DNA of 64,000 nt, taken from positions 1 to 64,000 of the forward strand of contig NZ_NPKP01000018.1 of the NCBI RefSeq assembly GCF_008329585.1, given 5' to 3'. Under the pieces are notes generated by a model. The model made no database searches. It was not told where the DNA came from and saw only the letters and a list, made by a program, of their open reading frames with translations. Shown here piece after piece: positions 1-7,625 of this stretch. The position numbers were made by a program, and so were the translations under genes. The DNA comes from Mycolicibacterium sp. P9-22 (GTDB lineage: Bacteria; Actinomycetota; Actinomycetes; Mycobacteriales; Mycobacteriaceae). Numbering within the stretch: position 1 is the stretch's first letter; the number at the start of each line of letters is the position of its first letter.

Positions 1-127
1 CGTCGTTGAGGCCCTTGACGTAGGTGGCGTGGTGCTTGCTGTGGTGGATCTCGTTGATCTGCCCGGAAATGTGGGGCTCCAGCGCGCCATAGTCGTAATC
101 GAGTTCTGGCAGTGTGTATTCAGCCAC
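1..127 (-). CDS. sodA: Superoxide dismutase, N-terminal fragment
   Basis: This is the first 42 codons of an Fe/Mn superoxide dismutase that runs off the left edge. It would dismutate superoxide to peroxide and oxygen. The translation begins (V)AEYTLPELDYDYGALEPHISG and continues to EIHHSKHHATYVKG, the conserved N-terminal block that carries the first metal-ligand histidine of the family. The start is GTG at 125-127, preceded by an AGGAAGG ribosome-binding site. M. tuberculosis SodA is exported although it has no classical signal peptide, and none is visible here. Metal preference cannot be judged from this fragment. Confidence 0.95.
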   Translation of the reverse strand, partial: MAEYTLPELDYDYGALEPHISGQINEIHHSKHHATYVKGLND

Positions 128-270
128 TGGGTTCCTTCCTAGTCATGGATCGCGAGGGAGTTCGGCGTCGCGTTAATCGACAACAAGCTCGAGCTCAACC
201 TTGGTCCATACCCGCGTGCACCGCAAGGACCGGGGTTCCCGTCAGGGCCCCGTCGAAACGTCGAAGACGG

Positions 271-426
271 TCAGAACAACACGATGGCTGCCAGTACTCC
301 CAGCAGCACGAGCGCGATCACCGTGGCGCGGATGAGGGCAACGACCTGGTTGTTGGTGTACTGGTGCGAGGACTGCCAATCAGACGACGTCCCCGCCGAA
401 CCCGGTCCAAGCGGGTGTGCTGCCAT
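271..426 (-). CDS. Small single-pass membrane protein
   Basis: A 51-residue protein with a polar N-terminal half (Gly/Ser/Gln/Asn) and one C-terminal hydrophobic helix, residues about 29-51 (VALIRATVIALVLLGVLAA...), ending in VLF. The ATG at 424-426 has a good GGAG ribosome-binding site about 7 bases upstream, which favours it over the 132-residue read-through of the same frame. It lies on the same strand as sodA, about 145 bp upstream of it. No family was recognised. It could be a tail-anchored protein whose short C-terminal end faces outward. Function unknown. Confidence 0.6.
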   Translation of the reverse strand: MAAHPLGPGSAGTSSDWQSSHQYTNNQVVALIRATVIALVLLGVLAAIVLF

Positions 427-828
427 CACAAGCTCCTGACCTGCACGATCAAGCCATCTCCCAGTGAGATCTGTCACACGGTTTGTTGTGACGCCGATCA
501 TAGACCCTGTTACGCCTGCAGAAAAATCGGGTCCTCGGCGCCGGTCCGCGATCGAATCTGGGCGATCCGAATTGCCGGGATCGGCCCTCGGGAAGCGCGC
601 GGGTTTTGCTCCGGGGGTTTCGAAGCTGTTGATCATTGCCCTCCTCGGGCCGGGGTTATCCACAGGCACTGGACAGAAGTCCAGCCAAATCGACGGTGTC
701 GTGGCCCGCAGCCTGTGGATGAACCTGTGGAAACTGTGGATAGTGCATCAATTGCTGTCACTGCGCGGCACCGGTGCGCCGAGGGGCAATCGATGCGTCC
801 GGATCCCCCGCGTGCCAGCATGGACGGC
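427..828. other. Divergent intergenic region
   Basis: About 400 bp without a convincing gene separate the leftward small membrane gene from the rightward rhodanese. Short reading frames cross it, but they have no family similarity that I recognise. The stretch 656-743 holds DnaA-box-like motifs, listed separately. The 427-520 part is somewhat AT-richer (for example cacggtttgttgtgacg) and probably carries the promoter of the leftward gene, but no -10/-35 pair stands out. Confidence 0.5.
656..743. promoter_or_regulatory. Cluster of DnaA-box-like 9-mers
   Basis: One perfect TTATCCACA lies at 656-664 on the + strand. It is followed by three inverted relatives: TGTGGATGA (714-722), TGTGGAAAC (726-734) and TGTGGATAG (735-743). 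Read on the minus strand these are TCATCCACA, GTTTCCACA and CTATCCACA, so two of the three differ from the consensus at one base. The last three form a tandem ctgtgga series. DnaA-box clusters outside oriC act as DnaA-controlled promoters or DnaA-titration sites in other bacteria; which applies here is inference. There is no dnaA or dnaN nearby, so this is not the origin. Confidence 0.5.
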
Positions 829-1167
829 ATGACCGACGATGTGACGCAGATCGAGGTCGGTGCGCTGCCACTGACGTTCGACGATTCGGTGGTGCTGCTC
901 GACGTGCGGGAGGCCGACGAATGGCAACGCGGTCACGTGGCCGGCGCCCAGCACATCCCGCTGGGCGATGTCCCCGCACGCATCGACGAGATCGACCGGG
1001 ACGCCACGCTGTACGTCATCTGCCACGCCGGAGGGCGTTCCCAGCGGGTCGCGCAGTATCTGGCGCGCAACGGCTTCGAACCGGCCAATGTGACCGGCGG
1101 CATGTTGGCCTGGGCTCAGGCCGGGCGACCGGTGAGCACCGACGACGGCAACGCCGGCACCGTCTGA
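829..1167 (+). CDS. Single-domain rhodanese-like sulfurtransferase
   Basis: A 112-residue single-domain rhodanese. The fold signatures are visible: an N-terminal LLDVREADEW motif, GHVAGAQHIPLG, and the active-site loop CHAGGRS with catalytic Cys at residue 65, followed by SQRVAQYLARNGF and a C-terminal GGMLAW. Such proteins move sulfane sulfur from donors such as thiosulfate or persulfides; the physiological substrate is unknown. An ATG three codons upstream (820) and another at 793 are alternative starts. No strong ribosome-binding site decides between them. The gene is probably read with the zinc-ribbon membrane gene 20 bp downstream. Confidence 0.85.
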   Translation: MTDDVTQIEVGALPLTFDDSVVLLDVREADEWQRGHVAGAQHIPLGDVPARIDEIDRDATLYVICHAGGRSQRVAQYLARNGFEPANVTGGMLAWAQAGRPVSTDDGNAGTV

Positions 1168-1187
1168 GCGCGTCGTAGGCTGGTCGA

Positions 1188-2225
1188 GTGATCCAGGTCT
1201 GTGCCCAATGCGGGACGCGGTGGAACGTGCGCGACCGCCAGCGGGTCTGGTGCCCGCGCTGCCGCGGCACGCTGCTCGCACCCGGGCCGACGGGTGTCCC
1301 CGGCGCTTCGCAGCCCGGCGCCGGCCGGCCCGCCGCGGGTCAGCCGGGCCGCGCCCCCGCGGGCTACCGCTGGATCGCGGTGCGACCCGGAGCGCCACCG
1401 GCACCGCGCCGCAAGCGTGTGCCGCTGGGGCCGACCCCGCGATACTCGTACATCCCGCGCTGGGGGCTCTATGACCGCTTCGATGACGACGGCGCCGCCG
1501 GTCAGGCTGCAGCCGAACGCAGTGCCCCGTCGCCGGCGTCGGTGCGCCGCACCATCGTCATCACCATGGCGCTGCTGGGTGCGGCCGCGCTGCTGCACGT
1601 GATCCGGTACGCGCTGCTGTTGATCAATCGGACGGTACTGCTGGATCCGATCGTCGCCGCCCTGGCGACCTGGCTTCCGGTGGCCGCCAGCGTGGCGGCG
1701 TTCTTCGCGGTGGTGGCCACCGCCCTGGTGCTGACCAACTGGCTGATCGCCCGGCGGGCGGCGGCCTATGCCCACCTCGGCAGCCCCGATCCCCGCTCAT
1801 CCCGGGAACTGTGGACCGGTTGTCTGGTCCCGTTGGTGAACCTGGTGCTGGCACCGGTCTTCGTGATCGAACTGGCCCGTGCCGAACAACGCACGGGGCT
1901 GCGCATCGTCAGCTGGTGGATCGCCTGGTTCTTCAGCTACGCGCTGTCGACCGCGTCCATCGTGACCACGGTGCTGACGATTTTCTACGACGGCGCCCAG
2001 CGCATTGCCGACAACACGGTGATCACCACGATCGGCTATCTGGTGGCGCTGGCGACACTGCTGTTGGTGCTGCAGGTGTACCAGGGCTTCGAGCGGCAGC
2101 CGGTGGACCGGCCGTCGCGACGCTGGGTGATGGTCGAGGCGCGGCCGACGACTGCCGCACGAGAGGACGCCGCCGACGAATCCGCCGTTCCGGTTGAGGC
2201 CGAGGGCCGGAACCCGGCAGCATAG
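1188..2225 (+). CDS. Zinc-ribbon multi-pass membrane protein (DUF4328 type)
   Basis: A 345-residue protein with an N-terminal zinc ribbon formed by two CxxC pairs (Cys5/Cys8 and Cys22/Cys25). A Pro/Ala/Gly-rich linker follows to about residue 95. The C-terminal part has about five hydrophobic segments, starting near residues 124, 160, 203, 243 and 280, and includes ELWTGCLVPLVNLVLAPVFV, typical of the DUF4328 family. The start is GTG at 1188. It occupies the position next to glpQ1 that Rv3843c holds in M. tuberculosis. Function is unknown; the combination suggests a membrane protein with a cytoplasmic metal-binding or protein-binding head. Confidence 0.75.
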   Translation: MIQVCAQCGTRWNVRDRQRVWCPRCRGTLLAPGPTGVPGASQPGAGRPAAGQPGRAPAGYRWIAVRPGAPPAPRRKRVPLGPTPRYSYIPRWGLYDRFDDDGAAGQAAAERSAPSPASVRRTIVITMALLGAAALLHVIRYALLLINRTVLLDPIVAALATWLPVAASVAAFFAVVATALVLTNWLIARRAAAYAHLGSPDPRSSRELWTGCLVPLVNLVLAPVFVIELARAEQRTGLRIVSWWIAWFFSYALSTASIVTTVLTIFYDGAQRIADNTVITTIGYLVALATLLLVLQVYQGFERQPVDRPSRRWVMVEARPTTAAREDAADESAVPVEAEGRNPAA

Positions 2226-2229
2226 CCGT

Positions 2230-3069
2230 ATGACCGCGGGGGACGCTGAGACTGCCGGACCGGCCATGACGGGTCACCCGTTCGTCGTGGCGCACCGGGG
2301 CGCTTCCGCCGACCGGCCCGAACACACCGTCGCGGCCTACGAACTCGCCCTGCAGGAAGGCGCCGACGGCGTCGAGTGCGATGTCCGGCTGACCCGCGAT
2401 GGCCACCTCGTCTGCGTGCACGATCGCCGGGTCGACCGGACCTCGGACGGATCGGGGCTGGTCTCGGAGATGACGTTGGCGCAGCTGCGTGAACTGGATT
2501 TCGGTTCCTGGCACGCCGGCTGGCGGGACAGCGGCACCGGCGGCGACACCGGGCTGCTGACCCTGGATACCCTGCTCGCGCTGGTGCTGGACGCCAAGCG
2601 GCCGGTGAAGATCTTCATCGAGACCAAACATCCGGTGCGCTACGGCGCGCTGGTGGAAAGCAAGGTGCTGGCGTTGTTGCACCGGTACGGGATCGCCGCA
2701 CCGGCGTCGGCGGATCTGGCCCGCGCGGTGGTGATGTCGTTCTCGGCGGCCGCGGTATGGCGAATCCGGCGGGCGGCGCCGATGCTGCCGACCGTCCTGC
2801 TCGGTGAGACCTCGCGCTACCTGGGCGGCGGTGCCGCGACCACGGTCGGGGCGACCGCGGTGGGGCCGTCCATCGCCACCTTGCGGGAGCACCCGGAGCT
2901 GGTCGATCGGGCCGCCGCGCAGGGCCGGGCGCTGTACTGCTGGACCGTCGACCACTACGAGGATGTCCGGTATTGCCGGGATGTCGGGGTGGCGTGGGTC
3001 GCCACGAATCATCCCGGCCGTACCAAGGACTGGTTGGAGAACGGGCTCACCGGAGCCGGGCGGGACTGA
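2230..3069 (+). CDS. glpQ1: Glycerophosphodiester phosphodiesterase
   Basis: A 279-residue GDPD-family enzyme that hydrolyses glycerophosphodiesters to glycerol-3-phosphate and an alcohol, recycling deacylated phospholipid head groups. Catalytic motifs are intact: His22-Arg23 in VAHRGAS, the metal ligands Glu49/Asp51 in VECDVRLT, and His64-Asp65 in CVHDRRVDRTSDG. The family motif FIETKHP follows, and near the C-terminus are CWTVD and WVATNHP. The start is ATG at 2230, five bases after the previous stop. Length agrees with the M. tuberculosis orthologue (about 274 residues). No signal peptide is seen, so it is presumably cytoplasmic. It converges on bfrB with a 3-bp gap. Confidence 0.92.
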   Translation: MTAGDAETAGPAMTGHPFVVAHRGASADRPEHTVAAYELALQEGADGVECDVRLTRDGHLVCVHDRRVDRTSDGSGLVSEMTLAQLRELDFGSWHAGWRDSGTGGDTGLLTLDTLLALVLDAKRPVKIFIETKHPVRYGALVESKVLALLHRYGIAAPASADLARAVVMSFSAAAVWRIRRAAPMLPTVLLGETSRYLGGGAATTVGATAVGPSIATLREHPELVDRAAAQGRALYCWTVDHYEDVRYCRDVGVAWVATNHPGRTKDWLENGLTGAGRD

Positions 3070-3072
3070 CTG

Positions 3073-3618
3073 TCAGAGGTTGCCGCCGGCAGCCTTCGGC
3101 GCGGTCGGATCGGCCTTCGCCACGGCGAGCTCACGGGCCACGAAGTCCTCGAGGTGGAACAGGTTGGCGCCTGCCCGCTCGGAGATGCGCACCAGCGTGG
3201 TGATGGTCGCGACCTCTTCGACCTGCTCCTTGAGGAACCAGTGCATGAACTGTTCGCCCAGGTAGTCGCCCTCTTCGCGGGCCACGCTGGCCAGCCGGGT
3301 GACCTGCTCGGTGACGGTGCGCTCCTGATCGAGCGACAGCCGCAGGGCCTGCGCCGGGGTGTCGAACTGGTTCTGCACTGCATCGATGCCGGGGATCTCG
3401 ACATCGATGTCACGGTCGAGCAGGTACTGCACCAGCATCATGGCGTGGTTGCGTTCCTCGACGGCCTGCGCGTAGAAGTGCTTGGCCAGCTGCGGCAGGT
3501 CCGCGCCGTCGAAATAAACGGCGATGGCGACGTACTGCTGCGACGCGGTGAACTCGCTACGAATTTGCTCGCGGAGCAGGGTGTCGAATTTGGAGTCGTG
3601 GGTGTGAACATCACTCAT
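3073..3618 (-). CDS. bfrB: Ferritin
   Basis: A 181-residue non-haem ferritin that stores iron in a 24-mer shell after oxidising Fe(II). Ferroxidase-centre residues are visible: Glu22 (IRSEF), Tyr29, Glu54/Glu55 and His58 in AVEERNHAMM, and a later Glu in LDQERTVTEQV. It lacks the haem-coordinating context expected of a true bacterioferritin and matches M. tuberculosis BfrB (Rv3841) in length. ATG at 3616-3618 is preferred over an upstream in-frame start. An IdeR-type iron box lies about 55 bp upstream (3671-3689). In M. tuberculosis IdeR with iron activates bfrB, and the arrangement here is compatible with that. Confidence 0.95.
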   Translation of the reverse strand: MSDVHTHDSKFDTLLREQIRSEFTASQQYVAIAVYFDGADLPQLAKHFYAQAVEERNHAMMLVQYLLDRDIDVEIPGIDAVQNQFDTPAQALRLSLDQERTVTEQVTRLASVAREEGDYLGEQFMHWFLKEQVEEVATITTLVRISERAGANLFHLEDFVARELAVAKADPTAPKAAGGNL

Positions 3619-3670
3619 GTCGTTCACAATAAGCCAGGTCAGACGGCGTGTCATCCAAGGTCACCCTTAA

Positions 3671-3689
3671 TCAGGTTAGCCATTCCTAA
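3671..3689 (-). promoter_or_regulatory. IdeR iron box upstream of bfrB
   Basis: The 19-mer tcaggttagccattcctaa matches the mycobacterial IdeR consensus TTAGGTTAGGCTAACCTAA at 14 of 19 positions by my count, with intact outer half-sites (AGGTTAG and CCTAA). It sits 53 bp upstream of the bfrB start. IdeR sites at this distance upstream are the known architecture for iron-dependent activation of bfrB. Confidence 0.75.
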
Positions 3690-3755
3690 TCGGTGTGATC
3701 GCCATTACAGGGCGGCTGAAAAGTTTGCTGAGAGCCCTCTGCGCGGGGCGTGCCC

Positions 3756-4973
3756 TCAGGGCTGATCGGTGTTCAGCACGTCGGCCGGGACCGGGGTGTC
3801 CTGGGCCAGCGCGCCGAACAGTCGGCCGGCGGCTTCGCTGTCCCACACCACGACCGAGCCGACATCGCTGGAGGTGTACTCGGCGATCGGGACCGTCGTC
3901 GCGGTCGGGTTGTCCTGCAGTGCCCAGGCCAGCCGGGCCAGGTCCCAGATGTGCCCACCCGCGTCGAGGGTGACCGCGCCGGTGGCTGCCGTGGTCATCG
4001 GGTACCAGCGCAGCGGATTGAGCAGGACCGACGGGCTGGCCGCGCGGGCGAGCAGGGCGGACATGAAGGCCCGCTGGTTGGTCATCCGATCCAGGTCGGC
4101 ACGGGCGGTGGCACGTGAGCGGACGAAGCCGAGCGCATTGCGGCCGTCCAGTTCCTGACAGCCGGCGGGCAGATCGATACCGGCGAGCGGGTCGCTGATC
4201 GGCTCGCCGGGGCACATCGTCACCCCGCCGACCGCGTCTACCAGCGCGGCGAATCCACCGAATCCGATCTCCGCGTAGTGATCGAGCCGGATCCCGGTTG
4301 CCTGTTCGACGGTCTGCACCAGCAGTGGCGCGCCGCCGAAGGCGTAGGCCGCGTTGATCTTGTCTTCGCCGTAGCCCGGGATCGGGACGTATGAGTCGCG
4401 GGGCAGCGACACCAGCGTGGGCGGCGTAGCCGAGAACAATCCGCCGATGTGCAGCAGCAACAGGGTGTCGGTGCGGCCGTTGCCGGTGTCGCCGCCGGTG
4501 GCCAGCGCGTCCTGCTGATCGACAGACAGGTCCTGTCTGCTGTCCGAGCCCACCAGCAGCCAGGTCGTGCCGCGGCCCGCAGGCGGGCGTTCCGGGTAGT
4601 CGGCCAGCACGGGTGCGCGCTGCAAGGTCGTGTCGAGCCAGAATGCGCCGGCCACGCCGGCACAGAGCAGCAGCAGCATCGCGGCGAGCAGCACCGAGAA
4701 CCACCGGCGCAGGCGCCGTGGCCGCTTGGCCGATGCCTTGCGTGGGGGCGGCGCGGGTGCCGGGCCGACGGGGCGTCGGGGAGGTGGCGGCGGCGGGGTC
4801 TGGCGAGGTGCGGGCCGCCGCGCCGCGGGTGGCCTCGGGGTGGGTGGCGGGACCGGCGGGGTGGGTGGGTTGGGTGGCCACACCGGGGGCGGGCGGTGGC
4901 GGGGGTCGCGACGGATCTGCTGTGACGGTTCCCGCCGGGGAGGCCCGGGCCGATACGGCGGGTTGTCGTTCAC
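3756..4973 (-). CDS. LytR-CpsA-Psr (LCP) family protein
   Basis: A 405-residue LCP protein. The N-terminal ~75 residues are a cytoplasmic Pro/Arg-rich tail, followed by RRLRRWF and one transmembrane helix (about residues 88-112). The extracytoplasmic LCP domain follows, with WLLVGSDSR, GRTDTLLLLHI, LPRDSYVPIPG and INAAYAFGGAPL. These include the Asp and Arg residues that bind the pyrophosphate of lipid-linked substrates. LCP proteins ligate glycopolymers to peptidoglycan; in mycobacteria they attach arabinogalactan, which suits the rest of this window. Older annotations call such genes transcriptional regulators. The ATG is at 4973. This is probably an accessory paralogue, not necessarily the main arabinogalactan ligase. 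Confidence 0.85.
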   Translation of the reverse strand: MNDNPPYRPGPPRREPSQQIRRDPRHRPPPVWPPNPPTPPVPPPTPRPPAARRPAPRQTPPPPPPRRPVGPAPAPPPRKASAKRPRRLRRWFSVLLAAMLLLLCAGVAGAFWLDTTLQRAPVLADYPERPPAGRGTTWLLVGSDSRQDLSVDQQDALATGGDTGNGRTDTLLLLHIGGLFSATPPTLVSLPRDSYVPIPGYGEDKINAAYAFGGAPLLVQTVEQATGIRLDHYAEIGFGGFAALVDAVGGVTMCPGEPISDPLAGIDLPAGCQELDGRNALGFVRSRATARADLDRMTNQRAFMSALLARAASPSVLLNPLRWYPMTTAATGAVTLDAGGHIWDLARLAWALQDNPTATTVPIAEYTSSDVGSVVVWDSEAAGRLFGALAQDTPVPADVLNTDQP

Positions 4974-5004
4974 ACCTGCGAATGTACTGCTCGGCGGGTG
5001 GTTC

Positions 5005-5766
5005 TCAGCTCAACCAGTCCAGCTCGCCGGCGGCCAGTGAGTAGCCCACGAAGGCCACCGCGTCGATCAGGCCGTGCGCGACGATCAGCGGCCAGAGCTT
5101 GCCGGTGCGCATCCACACGTAGCCGAACACCAGGCCCATCGCGATATTGCCGAGCCCGGCGCTGTAGCCCTGGTAGAGGTGGTAGCCCCCGCGCAGCAGC
5201 GCCGAGATCAGCAGCGCGGCGCCGGCGCTGATGTTGAGCTGACGAAGCCGGGTGATCAGGAAGGCGACGACGATGATCTCCTCGGCCCAGCCGTTGGCGA
5301 ACGCGATGATCAGCAGCAGCGGTATCCGCCACCAGGTGTCGTTGAGCTCGGCCGGTTCCACCTCTGCGCTGAGTCCCAGGATGCGCGCGGCCACGTAGAG
5401 AGCCAGCCCCGGAATGCCGATCAGCGCGGCCAGTCCCAGCCCGCCGGTCAGGTCGGGATGCAGCTTGAAGCGGCCGAGGCCGATCTGGGCCGGGCCGGTC
5501 CCGGTGCGCCACAGCAGGTACAGGCCCAGGCCGCCCCATGCCAGCAGTTGGATGACCGAGGCCACGTTGAGGCCGAGGTCGATCAGGTCGAAGGGGGAGC
5601 GGCGCTCGTTGAGCGCCACCGTCTGGCCGCCCAGTCCGAGCAGTACCGCCTCGATGAGCCGCGACAGCGCCACATAGGCGCTCAGGCCGAAGGTGACCGC
5701 CAGCACGACGGCGATCTCGATCCGCAGCGTTCGAGGGGACGGCAGCGGCCCCGGGGGTGCAGTCAC
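5005..5766 (-). CDS. CPBP-family intramembrane metalloprotease
   Basis: A 253-residue polytopic membrane protein of the CPBP (CAAX protease / bacteriocin-processing, Abi) family. The signature elements are the Glu-Glu pair in NGWAEEIIVVAFLITRL, the GGYHLYQG histidine motif and the terminal HGLIDAVAFVGYS histidine motif. These form the putative metal site in the membrane. About six to seven hydrophobic segments are visible. The start is GTG at 5764-5766. Members cleave prenylated or membrane substrates or give bacteriocin immunity; the substrate here is unknown. It lies 31 bp from the LCP gene start and reads toward it, so the two may be co-transcribed. Confidence 0.82.
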   Translation of the reverse strand: MTAPPGPLPSPRTLRIEIAVVLAVTFGLSAYVALSRLIEAVLLGLGGQTVALNERRSPFDLIDLGLNVASVIQLLAWGGLGLYLLWRTGTGPAQIGLGRFKLHPDLTGGLGLAALIGIPGLALYVAARILGLSAEVEPAELNDTWWRIPLLLIIAFANGWAEEIIVVAFLITRLRQLNISAGAALLISALLRGGYHLYQGYSAGLGNIAMGLVFGYVWMRTGKLWPLIVAHGLIDAVAFVGYSLAAGELDWLS

Positions 5767-5787
5767 CGCCGCCAGGCTAATGGCGGG

Positions 5788-6579
5788 TTAGATGCGCCGC
5801 GCGCGCAACCCGTTGAGGAACGGGCAGCCCATCAGTACCCGGATGGCCTGGCTCAGGCCGGTGACGTCATCGACCGGTTTGGCGAAGGGCAGTCGGACGT
5901 CGTGATCGCCGGACTCGTCCTCGACCCGCAGTTGCACACCGTAGCGATCCAGTCCCAGCGGGCGGACCCGGCCGTTGCGCAGGGTCTGGGGCAGCCGGGT
6001 GGCCAGCCGTTCCACCACTTCGCGGTGCGCGGACTCCAGGTGGCGCAGCCAGCAGGACTCCAGCCCGCAGAACGGATCGGGGCGGGCGGCCAACAGCGCG
6101 CCCACGCCGACGGATTCCGCGCCGGTGGAATCGGCGACGACCACCGACTCGATCTCCAGGCGGGCCAGCGCGTACGGGGTGTCCCCGCGGGAGGCCTCGG
6201 CGCTCCCGGTATTCACCTGCAGCAGAGCGGGATTGGGGTTCTCGGTGGCGACGAGGTCGAGCATCCCGGACACTTCGGCGTCGGGTACCAGGAACATCCG
6301 GCCCTGGATCCACACCAGGGAACGCACCGGTTCGCGCAATGGCAGCGGCGCGTAATCGGTCATCTCCAGCACGGCCTGCATGCCTGCGGACCCGGCCGAG
6401 ACCACCATGCCCGCCAGCAGGCCGTCGGCCGGGATGGTGATGGCGAAGGACCCGTCGTCGAGCAGATGGTGGACCGGCGTGGCGGCGGGCTCGAGGCCCT
6501 CCACGGCCAGCATCGCGCCGCCGGCGCGGGCGCAAGCGCTGCGGATCCGCTCGGCTGTCGTCGGTGCCGTCACAGACAT
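5788..6579 (-). CDS. DUF2470 protein, iron-box-controlled
   Basis: A 263-residue soluble protein of the DUF2470 / HugZ-like class (split-barrel haem-handling fold), at the Rv3839 position of M. tuberculosis. Recognisable parts are an N-terminal domain (IRSACARAGGAMLAVEG) and a C-terminal LPFAKPVDDVTGLSQAIRVL block typical of DUF2470 domains that follow haem-utilisation-like barrels. An IdeR-type box ends only about 20 bp upstream of the ATG (6577-6579), a position expected to give repression under high iron. That fits the reported iron-starvation induction of Rv3839. I infer a role in haem or iron handling; catalytic residues cannot be assigned. Confidence 0.75.
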   Translation of the reverse strand: MSVTAPTTAERIRSACARAGGAMLAVEGLEPAATPVHHLLDDGSFAITIPADGLLAGMVVSAGSAGMQAVLEMTDYAPLPLREPVRSLVWIQGRMFLVPDAEVSGMLDLVATENPNPALLQVNTGSAEASRGDTPYALARLEIESVVVADSTGAESVGVGALLAARPDPFCGLESCWLRHLESAHREVVERLATRLPQTLRNGRVRPLGLDRYGVQLRVEDESGDHDVRLPFAKPVDDVTGLSQAIRVLMGCPFLNGLRARRI

Positions 6580-6598
6580 CTGATCACCTTCCGATTAG

Positions 6599-6617
6599 TG
6601 AGGTAAGCCTTACTTAA
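6599..6617 (-). promoter_or_regulatory. IdeR iron box upstream of the DUF2470 gene
   Basis: The 19-mer tgaggtaagccttacttaa is a near-palindrome (GTAAG / CTTAC) matching the IdeR consensus at about 14 of 19 bases. It begins 20 bp upstream of the start codon, within the likely promoter, so iron-loaded IdeR should block transcription of the leftward DUF2470 gene. It might also affect the divergent pheA promoter, about 80 bp away. Confidence 0.72.
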
Positions 6618-6695
6618 CTACAGAACCGGCTGGATGCGCAAGGTTTCCCTCGCCGGGACCGGGAGGCCGGGTGCCGAGCCACTAGGGTTGAGGGC

Positions 6696-7625
6696 GTGCC
6701 ACGTATCGCCTACCTCGGACCCGAGGGAACCTTCACCGAGGCGGCATTGCTGCAGATGGTGGCCGGTGGCATGGTTCCGCCGGGCGGCGCGTCCACCGGG
6801 GTCGTCCCGCTGGCCTACGACAGCGCGGGCGGCGCGCTCGAAGCGATCCGCACCGGCGACACCGACTACGCATGCGTCCCGATCGAGAACTCGATCGACG
6901 GTTCGGTGCTTCCCACCCTCGACGGCCTGGCCGATGGTTCCGCCCTGCAGATCTACGCCGAGCACACCCTCGACGTGGCGTTCACCATCGTGACCCGGGC
7001 GGGCGTGACGGCCGCCGATATCGGGACGGTGGCCGCCTTTCCGGTGGCCGCCGCGCAGGTCCGCAAATGGCTGGCCGCCGAACTCCCGAACGCCAGGATC
7101 GTGCCGGCCTACTCCAATGCCGCCGCGGCCCAGGACGTCGCGGGCGGCGGCGCCGACGCCGGGGTGAGCACCGCACTCGCCGCGCAGCGCTACGGATTGG
7201 CAGTGCTGGCCGCCGACATCGTCGACGAAGCCAGCGCGCGCACCCGCTTCGTGCTCGTCGGCCCGCCGGGACCCCCGCCGGCCCGTACCGGAGCCGATCG
7301 GACCTCGGTGGTGCTGCGCCTGGACAACGTGCCCGGTGCGCTGGTGGCGGCCATGACCGAACTCTCGATCCGGGGCATCGACCTGACCCGCATCGAATCC
7401 CGGCCCACCCGAACCGAATTGGGCACCTACAAGTTCTTTCTCGACTGTGTCGGCCATATCGCCGACGAGGCCGTCGGTGAGGCGCTCAAGGCGCTGCACC
7501 GGCGCTGCGCCGACGTGCGGTACCTGGGTTCGTGGCCGACCGGCGCGGCGACCGGGGCACCGCCACCGGGATTCGACGAGGCGGCAGGCTGGTTGCAGGC
7601 AACACGGACAGGAGGATCGGCATGA
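6696..7625 (+). CDS. pheA: Prephenate dehydratase
   Basis: A 309-residue stand-alone prephenate dehydratase converting prephenate to phenylpyruvate in phenylalanine synthesis. The N-terminal catalytic domain starts with IAYLGPEGTFTEAAL. It contains VPIENSIDGSV and the conserved TRF motif (ARTRFVLVG). The C-terminal ACT domain, which binds Phe for feedback control, has GALVAAMTELSIRGIDLTRIESRP, including the GALV and ESRP effector motifs. The start is GTG at 6696. Its stop overlaps the start of the next gene in ATGA, which indicates translational coupling. Divergent from the DUF2470 gene. Confidence 0.95.
   Translation: MPRIAYLGPEGTFTEAALLQMVAGGMVPPGGASTGVVPLAYDSAGGALEAIRTGDTDYACVPIENSIDGSVLPTLDGLADGSALQIYAEHTLDVAFTIVTRAGVTAADIGTVAAFPVAAAQVRKWLAAELPNARIVPAYSNAAAAQDVAGGGADAGVSTALAAQRYGLAVLAADIVDEASARTRFVLVGPPGPPPARTGADRTSVVLRLDNVPGALVAAMTELSIRGIDLTRIESRPTRTELGTYKFFLDCVGHIADEAVGEALKALHRRCADVRYLGSWPTGAATGAPPPGFDEAAGWLQATRTGGSA

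Noticed and set aside
656..743. Chromosomal origin oriC
   Set aside because: DnaA-box-like motifs are present, but there is no dnaA, dnaN, AT-rich unwinding region or gene-strand switch pattern expected of oriC.
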